From the NCBI GenBank assembly GCA_019722365.1, contig JADFUC010000157.1:1-64000 (forward strand): 64,000 bases of DNA, written 5' to 3'. The notes under the pieces are model-generated. The model ran no database searches. It was not told the DNA's origin and was given only the letters and a program-made list of their open reading frames with translations. The stretch comes from Lithospermum erythrorhizon. Its lineage: Eukaryota; Streptophyta; Magnoliopsida; Boraginales; Boraginaceae. Positions 32,970 through 45,533 of the stretch are shown piece after piece (position 1 is the stretch's first letter; each line of letters opens with the position of its first letter). Position numbers and translations under genes: made by a program.

Positions 32970-33949
32970 TTATTGGGAAAATGTAGTTTGAGGTTTTGTT
33001 TGTAATAGTATGTCATAGTTTGAATGGAATAGATTAGAACAAGTTGCATGTGTTTATCAATCAAAATCAAGTTTGAGATGTAGTTACAGAGGTGAGGATG
33101 CACATATGGTAAAATCTCTTTTAATGAAGTACATGTTCTATATTCAATATGTCAAATTATAAGAGATGATTATATATAACCATGTCAGCTTCTAACCTGT
33201 TCTCAAGCAATTCTGCCACATGGAAGTTCTTTAAGACTATCCGCAGTACGGAGCATCAAATTCGACATTTCTCCCTGCTACACCGCCCAAGACCTCAAAT
33301 AATATTCACTTTTTACCAACAAACATGCGAGGCTGGCTATCTGCAAGCACAAATTAATTCTCTTCCATATCATTTTATCTTCTTATTTCACAAAATATAT
33401 TTTTTTTGAATTTCGAAAAATGCATATTTTAATACAATTAATAAAAATTGTGTAAAAAATTAAATTTTTTTGGTATCCAAATTTTACAAACTTACCTCTA
33501 TTTATAAATCTCTAAAAATTAAAAAATAATGATATATATTTCAGTTTTATTTTAAGTTAATTATCAGACAAAAACGATTTTAAAATAAGAGAAAAAAATA
33601 AAGACCAACCAAAGAATCATGGGGTTGGCTTAGGCCGCTGGTGGTTGGTGCTTTTTTATTTTTGTTTTATTATGTTCCCAACAGCCCCACACATGTGGGG
33701 TGCAAAAATTGATCCCGGATCAATTTTTGATCCTTACTCACAAATTTTGACACTCAATTAATCCTCACATGCTAAACGATCCTCAATTTACATCCCATTT
33801 AATCCTCCTCCACAAGTGATACCTAACAATTTCATATAATGAGCAGCACCTCATCGCTTGATTAAACCGCCACCCTAACATTTTACCTTATGGAAAATAG
33901 CTTCACCTCTCCATCAAGGGTTGATGTAAGTTAAGGAGGGGAAGCCACG
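32970..33949. other. 3' flank of the DUF506 gene
   Basis: It contains the probable 3' UTR (to about 33070; no clean AATAAA seen), AT-rich DNA and two adjacent palindromes (33685-33728). No second gene is visible. Confidence 0.45.
33685..33728. repeat. two adjacent perfect palindromes
   Basis: CCCCACA-CA-TGTGGGG (33685-33700) is followed three bases later by AAAAATTGATCC-C-GGATCAATTTTT (33704-33728). Both can form hairpins with short loops. Confidence 0.8.
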
Positions 33950-34476
33950 TTTTTTTTTATATATAGTTTAAACTCTCGACTTTCGTTAATCAAAATAAAA
34001 ATAATTGTCAATACATCATTTTTTGGTAAACCCAAGGAAAACAAAATAAAACCCTTAAATCGTATATAAAAGTAGGGTGGGGCTCAATCGCCAAAACATA
34101 AGCCAAAAAGAAAAGAAACAGGAACAAGTAAATAAATAATCCATAAAATAAAGACAAAAAATACAAACACATAATAACACACACAAGCGGGTGACCTTCA
34201 AGTCTTCGACCTGCAAACAAAACATCTTGAACCAGCATACCTGAAGTCAACCGCGAACATAGGGAACACCCCTACTCTCGAGATTGCATAACGTGCGGAG
34301 CTTTCCATCCACCTCATCTGGACGCCAGGAGAAGGATCGTTTGTTCAAGAAGCGCAATTTTACCCACCCAATAAGCCGCCCGGGTTTTGTTTCGCTAAAC
34401 ATGGATCGCCTCCGACCGTAACCTCGCAAAAAGAATTAACCTAGACCACCATATTATGCCGGGCTAACGAGCCTTC

Positions 34477-34704
34477 TTAATTTGAACCACGCTGAAATAA
34501 GTAAGGAATCGCCCACCCGAGGTCCGTGAAACTCTTATGTAACACCACTCCAAATATGATAAGGCCAAACTCAAGATCCAAAGCGTAGGCAAGAAAGCAA
34601 ACAAGTAAACCCACAACTATAACAATACACCCGTGAGTATCCCGAATGATACCTCCATGCCCCCTCAAGCATCTCGCAGGATGAACATCAACGTGCGCAA
34701 CCAC
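34477..34704 (-). pseudogene. LINE RNase H domain remnant
   Basis: The reading HVDVHPARCLRGHGGIIRDT followed by LEFGL fits the plant RVT_3-type RNase H: the D of the first strand, the G-GGIIRD block, and an E on the first helix. It lies near the 3' end of the LINE, as in other plant L1 elements. Frame changes on both sides break it. Confidence 0.6.
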
Positions 34705-35489
34705 TTGAAGTCCCTTCCAATGTTTATACTAAAGACGCCCGATCGACAACGATAAAGGCAATGATTAATGTGTCACAATCCCATGAAAGCAATACCGCTG
34801 CTTCCATGTTTAGTTTTATTACGATCCACCCATAACGAATTCATAGCATTACTGATGAACGTTCTAATCGAGATTTGACTTTTCTCAGACCGTGAAGGCT
34901 CCAAGCCTCAAAAAACAAGCATTGAGCCTAAGGAAAATCTGCCTCAGAACCAAACACTCCCAAAGATAACGATCCTGCACTGAGTAACAATTGATTGGGC
35001 GAGGAAGACACGGTTTCGAGGCTTCTTCGATACTACGACAACACTAAAATTTGTGAGGCGACTGATACCTTTACGGAGAAGAGTATCAATAGGAAGCCAA
35101 TTCTTTAAGATCCATCTGCACTAAGAACAATATCTTTTAGGAATAAGTAGAGAGGCCCAGATAAATTTAACAACAGAGATGACTCAAGAGAACCGGATTT
35201 CATCAAAAGCATTCTTGAAACCGAACTCGCCATTAGAAAGCTTCCACAGCAGAATATCATCGATATCGTAATCAATCTCATCCACCAACCCCATCACCGT
35301 AAATCTTTAACACAATCCTCTGGCTCGAACTCGCAGAGTCGATGTGACCGACAGAGCCAGAGTCTACCCGTAAATTACAAGCCCCGCGGCCCGCTTAACG
35401 AATGCTCTTCACTGCCTCCGAATAGCCACTAACCATTTCCAAATACAAGAGCTATGTATTTTAATCTCGGCGTGAAGCTTCAGGAGTAC

Positions 35490-36770
35490 TCTACAAAGAT
35501 GGCATATATTTGCTCCACAAGGTGTTACCAGCCCGCAACCTAAACCACGACTTAAACATGCAAGCATCCGAGATGTCCTCCAAAGATCGAAAATTCAGCC
35601 CCTCTTCTTTAAAACAACGGCACATCTGAACCCAACGACACCAAGTGACATCACCCCAATGGAATTTGTTAAACATAATTTTACTTTCGCCTCGAACTTG
35701 ATAGCTTCAGAAGAAATGTAGGGCGTAGAAAGAACCGACTGAATGAGAGTTATTCTACCACCAACGGAAAGATCATTATGCCGCCAGCAAGGACCGTATT
35801 CAATTATATCCAAAGTAGGAGCCAAACAAGAAAACACTTCTTTTGCCTTTAAAGATCGGAATGCCCACATAGAGAAAAGGTAAAGATTCCTTCTTAAACC
35901 CCGTCTCCTTCAACACCACATCGCACGAAATACAAATGAGCTCATCGTAAACAACAATACACGAACTATTCTGACGATTAATCACCTGCCCCGAAACGGA
36001 TTGATAATGGTCTAAGAACCCCATGATCTTATCGAGAGAAGTCTTTAACCCATTACGCAACAAATGCTACCATCCGCAGCGCCAAACAAGGAACCGGAAT
36101 GTTACAAATGAAAGTTATAACCAATTTCAGGATTAGCATCCTGCAGTTTAGCAAGCCCCCCGGTACATATTCTTACAATAATAAATAAAGGCTTATAGTA
36201 GGTCACTCTCGACGAACCCCTGTGGACTCAAATTCACAACCGCCATTCAAGATAATCGGTAACCATGAATTACCCAATAATACCCACATGATCCTTCAAT
36301 CCAAACATCCTCAAACCCGAATTTGTTTGGGGTTAACTAAACGAAGAAAGTACCAAGATAACATATCAAACGCCTTGGTCATATCAAGCTTCAAAAGCAC
36401 ATTACCCCCAATCTTTCCTTGGTCAATGTGGTGAACCAACTCCTGAGCCAAAAGAATATTATCCGAATGAAAGCCCGCGAACTCCAAATTGAGCATGCTG
36501 AAATAACTCGGGAAGAAGAGTTTTATAGTCCGGAATTCAAGAACTTAGTTATAATCTTATCGGGTGAAGTTACAAAAACCGATAGGGACGAAATTACCTG
36601 TGCTCCTGCCCCTTCACATTTTGGAATCAAGGTTAACTGCAGGCGCGAAACCCCGAGGTAACTCACACCAAAAGTTGGGCACAAACAGCCTTATAGACAT
36701 CCTCTGAGATCAAATCCCAAAAAGTCTGGAAGAAGACCCCGTTAAAACCATCTGGGACCAAGAAGACTAT
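35490..36770 (-). pseudogene. LINE reverse transcriptase remnants
   Basis: Reading leftwards: a DGFNGVFFQTFWDLI block (about 36750-36700), DNILLAQELVHHIDQGKIGG and LKLDMTKAFDMLSW (36496-36311), LDHYQSVSGQVINRQNSS (36063-35800), LPFLYVGIPIFKGK, then DLSVGGRITLIQSVLSTPYI (about 35790-35720) and the finger-thumb text WGDVTWCRWVQMC with LNFRSLEDISDACMFKSW (35676-35491). These are successive landmarks of the non-LTR reverse transcriptase. The YADD catalytic block was not recovered in frame. Confidence 0.8.
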
Positions 36771-38960
36771 TTTTGGTCCATCGAAACCACCCTTTAGTTC
36801 CTTTCTCCATCACGGGCAGCAAGAAAAAGCATTATCCTCCACGCGATAACGGATTAATACAATACCGAGACGCCTCAACCGAAAGTAATATTATTCTCGA
36901 ACGCCGATCGAAAAATGATTAATAACCGAATCAAAGAATAAGCTCTTATGAAAGGACCCAATCCCCATTAATAAAGAGTGCCAATAGACTATTTATAACG
37001 ACGCCGTTGTGCTCGTAGAGCTGCAGAAAGAGTCGAATTGCCTCCCCGCTTAACTCAAATATCACCACTTTTTCGCTACCAAGAATCCTCCTCCATAGCC
37101 AACACGGCAAGGATCACTCTAGCTTTACTCAAATTTTTCTATCGCCCGCCAGTTCTAAGTTTCAAAAAATACCTCACAAATCATCACCTTCTTCAAAGAC
37201 TTCAACCATACAAACATTACCAAACACCTCCCCGTTCCATTTTTTGAGGCAATTCTTGAGACCTCTGAGTTTGGTTGTAAGCACAAAAAAAAGGGTCCCT
37301 AACCACAGGAACCGACCAGGATTTCTCAACAACAACGATCAACTATCATTTTTCAGCCACATATTTTGGAAACGAAAAGCACAGTGAGCACCTTCTACCA
37401 TCCGAAATCCACAGCAGGGGCAATGATCCGAATCCGCTTAGCCAATGTCAATATCTCGTATGCATCGATCATCACAAGACTGACATATACAACCCCGTCT
37501 AACCTTCGAGAAACAGCATCATTAGTTCGCTAATTAAATCTCACAAGCCAAAGATCCAAAGATTACAATCCGCTGCATATCGATTAAAAATCAACATGAC
37601 ATAACGTCAAGGGCATTACCACCAATCTCCTCGGTCCCCACTAACAATAAAGATTGAAATCCCTCATCTGGCCAACCAAGAAGTGTAATTTTGAGCATAA
37701 CTCCAAATGTCCACAAGAAAGATTTCTAATGCTATCGCCTACATTACGTCGCATAAACCACAGTAAGAAAGGATGCCTTCAGAGTAAGATTATGAACAAC
37801 CTTCAAATGCACATGTTGTCTATGATTCTGCAAAACGGTCACCTCAAACATAGAGTTCCAAAATAACCAAATATGACCAGAAATACTACAAAAACAATGA
37901 TCAAAATTAAACTTTTTACGATAGCTATCAATATCGCACATTAATTTAGGTTCGAACAGCTAAAAAATCAAACTTCCGTTCTTTCGAGATTTTTAATCTT
38001 CTCGAAGTTGGATCATTACCAATCGCCTCGTGTTCCAAAGATAAAATTTTATTCGATACGAGGAAAAGGTTCGTGAGACTTATCGATATGTTGGCCTCGG
38101 CCATATCCCTCAACAAGGGCACGATTTTCCTCGGGAAACACTTTCGCAACAAATAATATTCAAATTTTCCGATCTTTTGGGAAAGGCGGGCACTATCCAC
38201 ATGAAAAGCACATTAATCGCATATTCAATAGGCTTAACTCGACCTCGTCTCTCCGCATTTATCAACTATCTCCCGCATCGGGATTCAATTTAACCATTCT
38301 CTTCCAACGCTGGCCGATCACCCCCAACCCGTGATGTAATTCAAATTGATCACTCATCAACAAAGATCATTTTCTTTCTTCTATGACACAAGACATTTGA
38401 TGTCATTATGATTGAACAATAGTATGAACATTATCCTTACCAATCGGGATTTCTATAGCCATGGAGTGTCCTTTAGCATCCTCCGCTATATCCTTTTCTT
38501 CTTCACCCATATTCTCAAGACCTGCAAAAGAATTATTAGCTCAATTCCTCCTTTTCTACTTTTCCCCGCCCATTATTCAAGCCAGAAAAGTTTCTTTATC
38601 CATTTTTTCAACCACATGACCACATCGGAAAGTGTGAGGAGCCGTATTTAATTTCTTTTTAGTATCCGAACTAAGTCGCGCGACCAACTAAGACCGATCA
38701 AGAGTACTTTTTTCTTCACATCATTAACTACTCCTTCGTCAACCGCCTGTCAGTTCACAACTCTACGATATTGCCTTCACGATGAACACAGTGGGAGCTG
38801 AGGGCCATTTCCTTGTTCCTTCTCAAAATCACGCTTATAAATCATCAACCTCAGGACCTATAAGGAAAACATTTTGGAACAATAGTGGGGGAAGGCCATC
38901 ATACACCACTTTTTGCCAAAACCATCAACAACAATGCTAGGGTCTTCATCATCAACAAAA

Positions 38961-39332
38961 CTAACCTACGTCTCTTTCATAAGAGGTTTGGAAACATCTA
39001 ATCAATACATACCGAAACCGTGCTGCCTCTAACCCGATTAACATTACGAGAATCAACTTAGAGGAGATAATGGGCAACCCATGAAAATGAACCCAAATAA
39101 GTGTCAAAGGAGATTCTGGATTAAAATCCGGTGTCCATTTAAAAATTCTCATAGGAGACGACTGCACATACCAAATTAACCTGAACCATAATCTAGTGTA
39201 ATCTTCCATCAACTCACATTCGATAAAAAGATGTTTAGCATCATTAAGAGAGATATTATATGCACCTTTTAGCTTCAAGTTGATAAAAAATTTTATGATA
39301 TGAATGGTTTCATCAAGTAGACAACTTACCAA
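38961..39332 (-). pseudogene. LINE ORF1 fragment with DUF4283-like domain
   Basis: A 123-codon minus-strand ORF reads LKLKGAYNISLNDAKHLFIE, then RLWFRLIWYV, then MRIFKWTPDFNPE and PLTLIWVHFHGLP. This series defines the DUF4283 domain found at the start of many plant retroelement ORFs. The second part, after residue 85, drifts from the family. It sits at the 5' side of the LINE, as expected for ORF1. Confidence 0.72.
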
Positions 39333-39400
39333 CTAAAACATGCTTCAACATGCTCAAATACCGCTGCTGTCGAACTCTTAAAAACGTATTACTCTCGGGG

Positions 39401-40350
39401 TTTACCATCACGGGTAGTCACAAGTGATCTAAGCATTTTGTCTCAGGTCTGCTAATCTTAATTTCTCCAAAATGGTAGGCGAGTCAACTCCATAGCCGTA
39501 CGAAATAGGGAGAGCTCGGGAGTGAGGGAATACGGCGGTAAGCCATGATTTCGTGGGAAGTCGAGATTGGTGAGGTAGTAGTATTGCGTGAGCACGATGC
39601 CGCCGCTGAAGCTTTGAATAATACCGCCGGCCCAAAGTGTTAACATGAAAGGCGTGGCTGAGGACGTTTATGATTGGAGTTTCGTTATGATTGATCAGCG
39701 GCGCATTGGCCGACTCGAATATTGTGGTTTACATACCACCGCATTGGTTGTATTGCTGGTGATCAGGGATACCGCGACGCTGAGAGAATAAGATGAGTTA
39801 TTGGGTATTTTTTAGCCGGGTCATGGAACAATGATCACGACGCTAAGAGAAGCGGTTGTTGCCCAGTTCGAGTAAAAAAGAGTAACCGCTCGCGATTTAC
39901 AGGTTGTTCATGGATAACCGGCGGCAGGCTAAGAAAGTATATTTGGCGTCAAGGCGAAGAAGATATATTTTATTTGAAGAAGAGATTACGCTATGGCAAC
40001 AAGCATGGAGCTTAGTGGTTTGTCAGAAGAGATATTAGAAGCTCAGGTGGCTATGCCTAAGGACTACCACCATCAGCGCTGGGTTTAGCTGGAAATGGTT
40101 TCACCTCCGACCGTTGAAGAAGTATCATGGCGAGGTCAAGCCGTAGGTATCGGCGTGGAAAAGATAATGAACATAGGGGACAACGCGAAAGTGGTCGTAC
40201 GGGAGTGGACGGTTTCAACTCCTTTCTCCGCCATAACGGGCGCCAAAGAATAAGAAAGGCTCATACAACAAGGCTTGACTTTACCGCAGTGCCTGACTGC
40301 AGCAAATTTTTATTCTTTGCCAATTGCACTAAAACATATTACCATTTAAA
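39401..40350. other. unassigned segment beside the LINE
   Basis: CG-richer than its surroundings. The minus strand has two overlapping short ORFs (39635-39429 and 39646-39458) that could be LINE leader. The plus strand has a 31-codon ORF from ATG 39993 (MATSMELSGLSEEILEAQVA) and an arginine-rich one at 40127-40396. None has a known domain. Confidence 0.3.
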
Positions 40351-40957
40351 AGGTGTTTCGCTGCTTTATTTTTATCAAAATTATCTTATAAGTTGATTTC
40401 ATAAAAAAGACTTGTTTGACTAGCATTTATATCATGTAACTTATAACTTGAAAGTAATTTAAGAGTTGATTTTAAAAAAGTAGTAATTTATAACTTTTTT
40501 TCCCTAATTTTTTTTCCAACTTATAAGTTAATTTGGCCAAATAAATTACTTCATTACCCCTCAATATATAACTTTATACCTTATTTACCCTCATTGGGCC
40601 ATAAAATATAATTTTAGTTATGGGTCAACTTTTAATATTTTACAATTTTATTTAAAAAAAAATAAAATAAAATATTATATTTTTAGTCGTAAAATATAAT
40701 TGTTACTTATAATTAATTTTTATTCTTTCACATATTAAATTACTTATTTATATCATAAAGATAAAAAAAAGTGATATATAAATGAGATGTCCTCTTAAGT
40801 TATTTTACCATTTCTACAACTTATAAGTTATTGTTATCCAAAAATATAGAAAAAAATCTCATTATAAATTATGCTACCTAAACAAGTCAAAATAATTACA
40901 ACTTATAAGTTCATCACTTATACATTAAAAAAAAAAATAAGCTTACCCAAACACCCT
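40351..40957. mobile_element. non-autonomous hAT-like element, about 607 bp
   Basis: The left end AGGTGTTTCGCTGCTTTATT pairs with the inward-read right end AGGGTGTTTGGGTAAGCTTA. Both are followed by (A)TTTTT and CTTATAAGTTG. CTTATAAGTT words recur inside. (T)AGGGTGTTTGG ends with such words are common in plant hAT MITEs. No 8-bp duplication was recognised. Confidence 0.55.
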
Positions 40958-41919
40958 AGAGGTTATAGATTACATGGCCATTGGAAATTTATTTAGACCA
41001 TTGGAAATTCATTTAGCCTATTTATAAATTTATAAGAAACTCATATAGAATACTCCGTATATTTACAAGAAATGTATACGTCCTTTTTTTTATTACTTGG
41101 CATTATAGTACTATAATTTTTTTCATTTATACTTGTCAATTTTCAACTCAATATAAGTTTATAATTTTTCCTATTATATCCCTAAGAAATCATCTTAAAG
41201 TAATTATTTTATATGAAAAAATAAACTCTATTGATATCATGTACTAAGAGGACGCTGCTACAGAAGAACGAGTCAGCGTATTAAACTATTACTCCTAGTT
41301 GAACTAGGCCGAGGTAGACATGTATAGTGGGTCACTCATTTCAACCCTGATTGAGTTCATTGGACTGGGATATTTAGTGCGTCTTGCTCAGTCCAACACA
41401 ATAAGTCCAACACTTCAATCCTTCGCAAGTTTGGTTGTCTATTTGCTCATATAGTCATATAGTCGACATCCACTTGTTTGTCTAACATGGTCCGAGTTCG
41501 ATAACGGTCAGATTGTTAATGGGCAAATGGACGGGACTAGCAGTTCGAGTTCAACCCACTAAGCGGTCCAACCAACAAGGAATACGACTCGTTCACCTCC
41601 GCTCTTAATGGACATGTGCCTTCGACTTTTCGCCTAATTGCCACCATTACAGAGGACTCCTCAATAAATTAAACGATTGTTAATTGTTAAAATGTTCATT
41701 TAATCCCAAAAAAAAACTTCAATCAGTCGTTGGAAAAATTTAGAAAAAAAAATAGAATAGCATCAGTCTCAAACTACTTAGTTGAATTTTTTTAGGAATT
41801 GCACAACGAAGTTTAAATAACTTCAAAACTATTTGTTGTCTTAAGAGCTCATGGAGTTTCATCCTCACTTATTTGATAAAATGAGAGTAAACGAAGACCA
41901 TATGAATTCACAAGGAATA
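40958..41919. other. no recognised gene
   Basis: Host flank of the Sirevirus. It contains a TACTCCGTA word (about 41051) that often marks decayed MITEs in dicots. No coding domain. It ends with the left TATTA duplication (41920-41924). Confidence 0.4.
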
Positions 41920-41924
41920 TATTA

Positions 41925-42787
41925 CGTTGGTGCGTAGATTGTTGATCGTTTTTTTGTAGAACGTACGCTTATAACAGCTTGGCATTCAAGCACTGCCGCT
42001 ATTTATCACCACGACCAAGCGTTAAAAACAAGAGGCTTCGTGGATGTCTCGCTGCGTTATACGATTTGAAGATTCATGTATATGATCTTGGTAGATTTGT
42101 GAAGATTCCTAAAAGATATTATTCAAGACGTTTCATATAAGACAAACTGCCGTGAGTTTCTACGACTGTAGGGGAGTTATGAAAAGGTTTTTGATATCAT
42201 ATCAAACACCTTGGCCTTATTTCAAGATCAAGATCGAGAGCCTACATTATTTAAAAGACGGCGATATCAAGCACTGAAGCGCACTCACATATTATTTTCT
42301 ATAAAGTACCTTGGCCTCTTTCGAGAACAAACAATCGTTGTTTAGCCAGAAAATACTTGTTTTGTAAGAACTCTAATCTACTAACTAATGTACGTTGTTT
42401 ATAACATCACGTTATAGCAATCATCGAGAGTTTGTTAATCATTTGATATCAGAAGTCAAACATCGGGGGAGAGCGTGGTATCGAGGGAGAATAGTGAGAT
42501 AAAAGGATCCTGGGCCTGTAGTTTATTCGTGAGTAGCTCGACGGCGTAATGCAGCATTCAATAAGTCCCTTCTTGTAATCTCTTTCCATATCACAAAGGA
42601 AGCTTCTCCATGGGGCAAGCAACCCCCTGCATCTAAGTGCTACATCGGGCAATCGAAATGAAAGTTACTATCTCTATATTATTTTATCAGTTTTAATTAC
42701 ACATCGAGTTATTTAGAGAAATGGTATCGTTAGTCGCACTGGCCAAGTGGACACTTCAGGTGAGTTACTATTAAGTTCAATTAATCA
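41925..42787 (+). repeat. 5' LTR of the Sirevirus
   Basis: 863 bp, aligned end to end with the 3' LTR but with many substitutions and small indels. Shared landmarks include GGTTTTTGATATCATATCAA, GACGGCGATATCAAG and TTAATTACACATCGAG. No intact primer site follows. Confidence 0.85.
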
Positions 42788-42849
42788 GACGTGAGCCGGG
42801 TACCTGACATTCTATAAGATCCGAGCGAATCCTTGATTATCAAGAAAAT

Positions 42850-43763
42850 ACATGGAAGCGAGGATCAATCACCGCACTCCATTATTGACGGGAAAATCAG
42901 TCTCATTTTCGGCTACGATGACTACATTTTTTGAAACTGTTGATACTAAACCCGGAAGGTTGTACTCATCGACGGGACACCTCCTACACAAGCTGGGCTA
43001 AAGAAGCAGAGGAGGAAGAAGTTGTAAAAGAAGAAGTAGACTGACCCCAGCGTAAGATGAATTGCTTTGGAAAACAGCGCACTAAACTCCATCTCCTTCA
43101 AATATTATGGATCCAAATGTATTCAATATGATTAGCAACGTAGTGTCATAGCGAAGCATTATAAATACTACATACGGCATAATGCAAGCGGACCGCCAAA
43201 GAAGAGTCGTCAAGGCTCCAACACTGACTACTCTAAACGGGAGGTCATAAGACAGGAGGATGAAACAATCACCGCTTCACAAAGACGAATTAATGACAGG
43301 CTAATAAAGCATTTGCACTGGAGAGCCTATGTCCACCTAAAAGCAAAAAGTAGCGTAATCGAGATCTCTACCAAAAAGATTTGAAAGAAAAGTTACGCTA
43401 TTGAAGAGGCACAGGATCTGACTGATATGAGGCTAGATGATCTTATTGGAAATCTTACCACCTTGGAGATGAAATTTGATTCCACCGAAGGTCAAAAGGA
43501 AGTAATCAGACTAAATGCCAACCGCAAGTAAGGAGATTTAAACGGATCTCAAAGAGACCATGAGTCTTCTCGCCAAAAATTTCAACAAAACTATGAAGAG
43601 ATTCACCGTATCACTGGCAGAGACACCTGCTGGCAAGGATAGACGGTTTGATAGTTGGAAGAAAAATAACAAAACCATTAGAGGAAGCAACTCGATCAAG
43701 CAATGACTAGAATCATAATCACTTAATCGGTAAAGTGAATACAACATAGAATGCGAGGGGTTT
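42850..43763 (+). pseudogene. Sirevirus gag, first part
   Basis: Broken gag text includes DLTDMRLDDLIGNLTTLEMKF (about 43416-43475) and a basic C-terminal part. It ends inside the CCHC zinc knuckle at GAATGCGAGGGGTTT (43749-43763; E-C-E-G-F), where the inverted solo LTR is inserted. Gag resumes at about 51507. Confidence 0.7.
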
Positions 43764-44421
43764 TGTAACGACTCACCCAAAGTCGGCCGCCGAGGTTAAA
43801 ATCATTATCAACCTGCATACCCGTAGTCACCAATCGATGGATACAATAACAAATACATGACTCGGCCGACATTAACAAAACAAAACTCTATTCCATCATG
43901 TTGCTCCAATGACACATCCAACAAAATACGCATAACGTATCACAATCCACCCGAATAATACAACACAGGAAAACCAAAATCCAAAATACAATACACATGT
44001 CTAACAATATACAAATTGACAACACAAGGGAAATGACTGATGAGGATTTCCTATGCCACCACCGCTGCACCTATGATCTCCACGCAGCCTCAAAGAAATG
44101 CATCCTCGTCACCACTTCAACGACGCTCCTGCAGCACTCCAGGCACGAAACACCCGCCCCTAGAGTATCAGGAGTTAGCTATTAGGGCCGAGTGAATACA
44201 AATACCAAAGACTTGATTCCCATCACATATATTCATGCTTATATATACATAACCTATGCACATACATTAACCTCACACAATGAATAACTCCGTCTACATA
44301 TCACATGATTTTCATACTATATTACATAACGCTATACATTTAGATTATATCCATAAATAATGCATATTCATTTAAGGGAAATAGTCTCAACATACAAAGT
44401 CATCAAATGAGGAATAAATTC

Positions 44422-44508
44422 ACAAATAATACACATACGAGGAATCCACCTCCAAATAATACACATACGAGAATCCACCTCCAAATAATCGACGAGGCCT
44501 CCACCTCC
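44422..44508. repeat. 31-bp tandem repeat in the inverted solo LTR
   Basis: About two and a half copies of CAAATAATACACATACGAG followed by GAATCCACCTC. It corresponds in place to the minisatellite part of the other LTR copy. Confidence 0.6.
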
Positions 44509-44517
44509 ATCCTCCCC

Positions 44518-45533
44518 GACCGAGGCTATCAAGTTGAAATCAATGAGAATCGATTCATTTATTGTACCCGGCCATAATAATCACAGATCAATTCATTTAC
44601 CAAATAAGTTAGAATGCGACATCGTAACTTAAAGGTTCAACTTAGTAATTGTGATATTACTAAAAGCGGGTTCTCATGATAATTTAAGTGGGTTATGAAG
44701 GACAAGGATTCACTATTAATCGTTATAATAATAGTAATTGGTCAATTTTATTATTATTATACAACTTACTATTATCTCGAGCTTCGGGCGTCACACACAT
44801 ACAAATGACGGCTGAAGAGGCTTCATGCATGAATAGTTAGACCATATATAATTTATGTGTATTTCAATTACAAGTGGTTCTACATTTTATGTAGAATATC
44901 GATGAATAAATAGACTCAAATAGTTATTTAATTGATTCAGTAATTTAGTATTTATCGATAACTTGAAAGATTATTGATATTTGATCATTACTATTTAATT
45001 AGCTTAATTAAATAGTTCAATCCTTATTAGCAACTCATTAGTGTCTTAACGAACTACTGTAGTTAACGAGTCAAGCTAATACTTAATCTAAATAAGTATC
45101 GGGCTTGCTTTTAACTCAGCCCTATATAAGAAAACTTAGGTTTTTTTCTCATCATAAGTTTGAGAAAATTTTATCACAAAACCCTAAAGTACGCTCTTTG
45201 GCCGAAATTCTCCCCAAGAATTTTGGGGTTTTTCTCGTTTGTTCATCCTCATATCAAAGATAAATTAGCTTCGATTCAACCCTCCCGCGCGACCAACTGT
45301 AGATATCATAACACGATTGATATCATAACAAGGACTGAGGGAAGTCAAATTACTGCCACACTTCAAGCTCGTGTAACTTTAGAGCGAATTTGTCTGCCGA
45401 ATGTAAGTATCAAGTTTATTCATATATTGTGTTATATGTTTTTGTATTTAAATAACGTAGTACGACCTCAAAGTATTCCCGAATTATGGATTTATATTTA
45501 TACTCATATATCCATAAGATTTCCATCGCTGCA
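44518..45533 (+). repeat. left LTR-like repeat of the nested element
   Basis: About 1 kb, direct repeat of 48971-49999, with many small indels between the two copies. The promoter-like CCTATATAAG lies near 45120. Confidence 0.65.

Larger units (their letters stand above)
33950..39400 (-). mobile_element. L1-type LINE, broken
   Basis: The minus strand carries, 5' to 3', a DUF4283-like ORF1 piece (39332-38961), reverse-transcriptase blocks (about 36770-35490) and an RNase H-like piece (34704-34477). It ends with a poly(A) tail, visible as T9 at 33950-33958. This is the arrangement of plant L1 elements with a C-terminal RNase H. The endonuclease region (about 36.9-38.9 kb) could not be recognised. 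All parts are frameshifted. No target duplication was identified, and the 5' limit is approximate. Confidence 0.75.

Noticed and set aside
44422..44508. CRISPR-like short direct repeats
   Set aside because: Adjacent 31-bp tandem copies with no unique spacers, inside a plant LTR.
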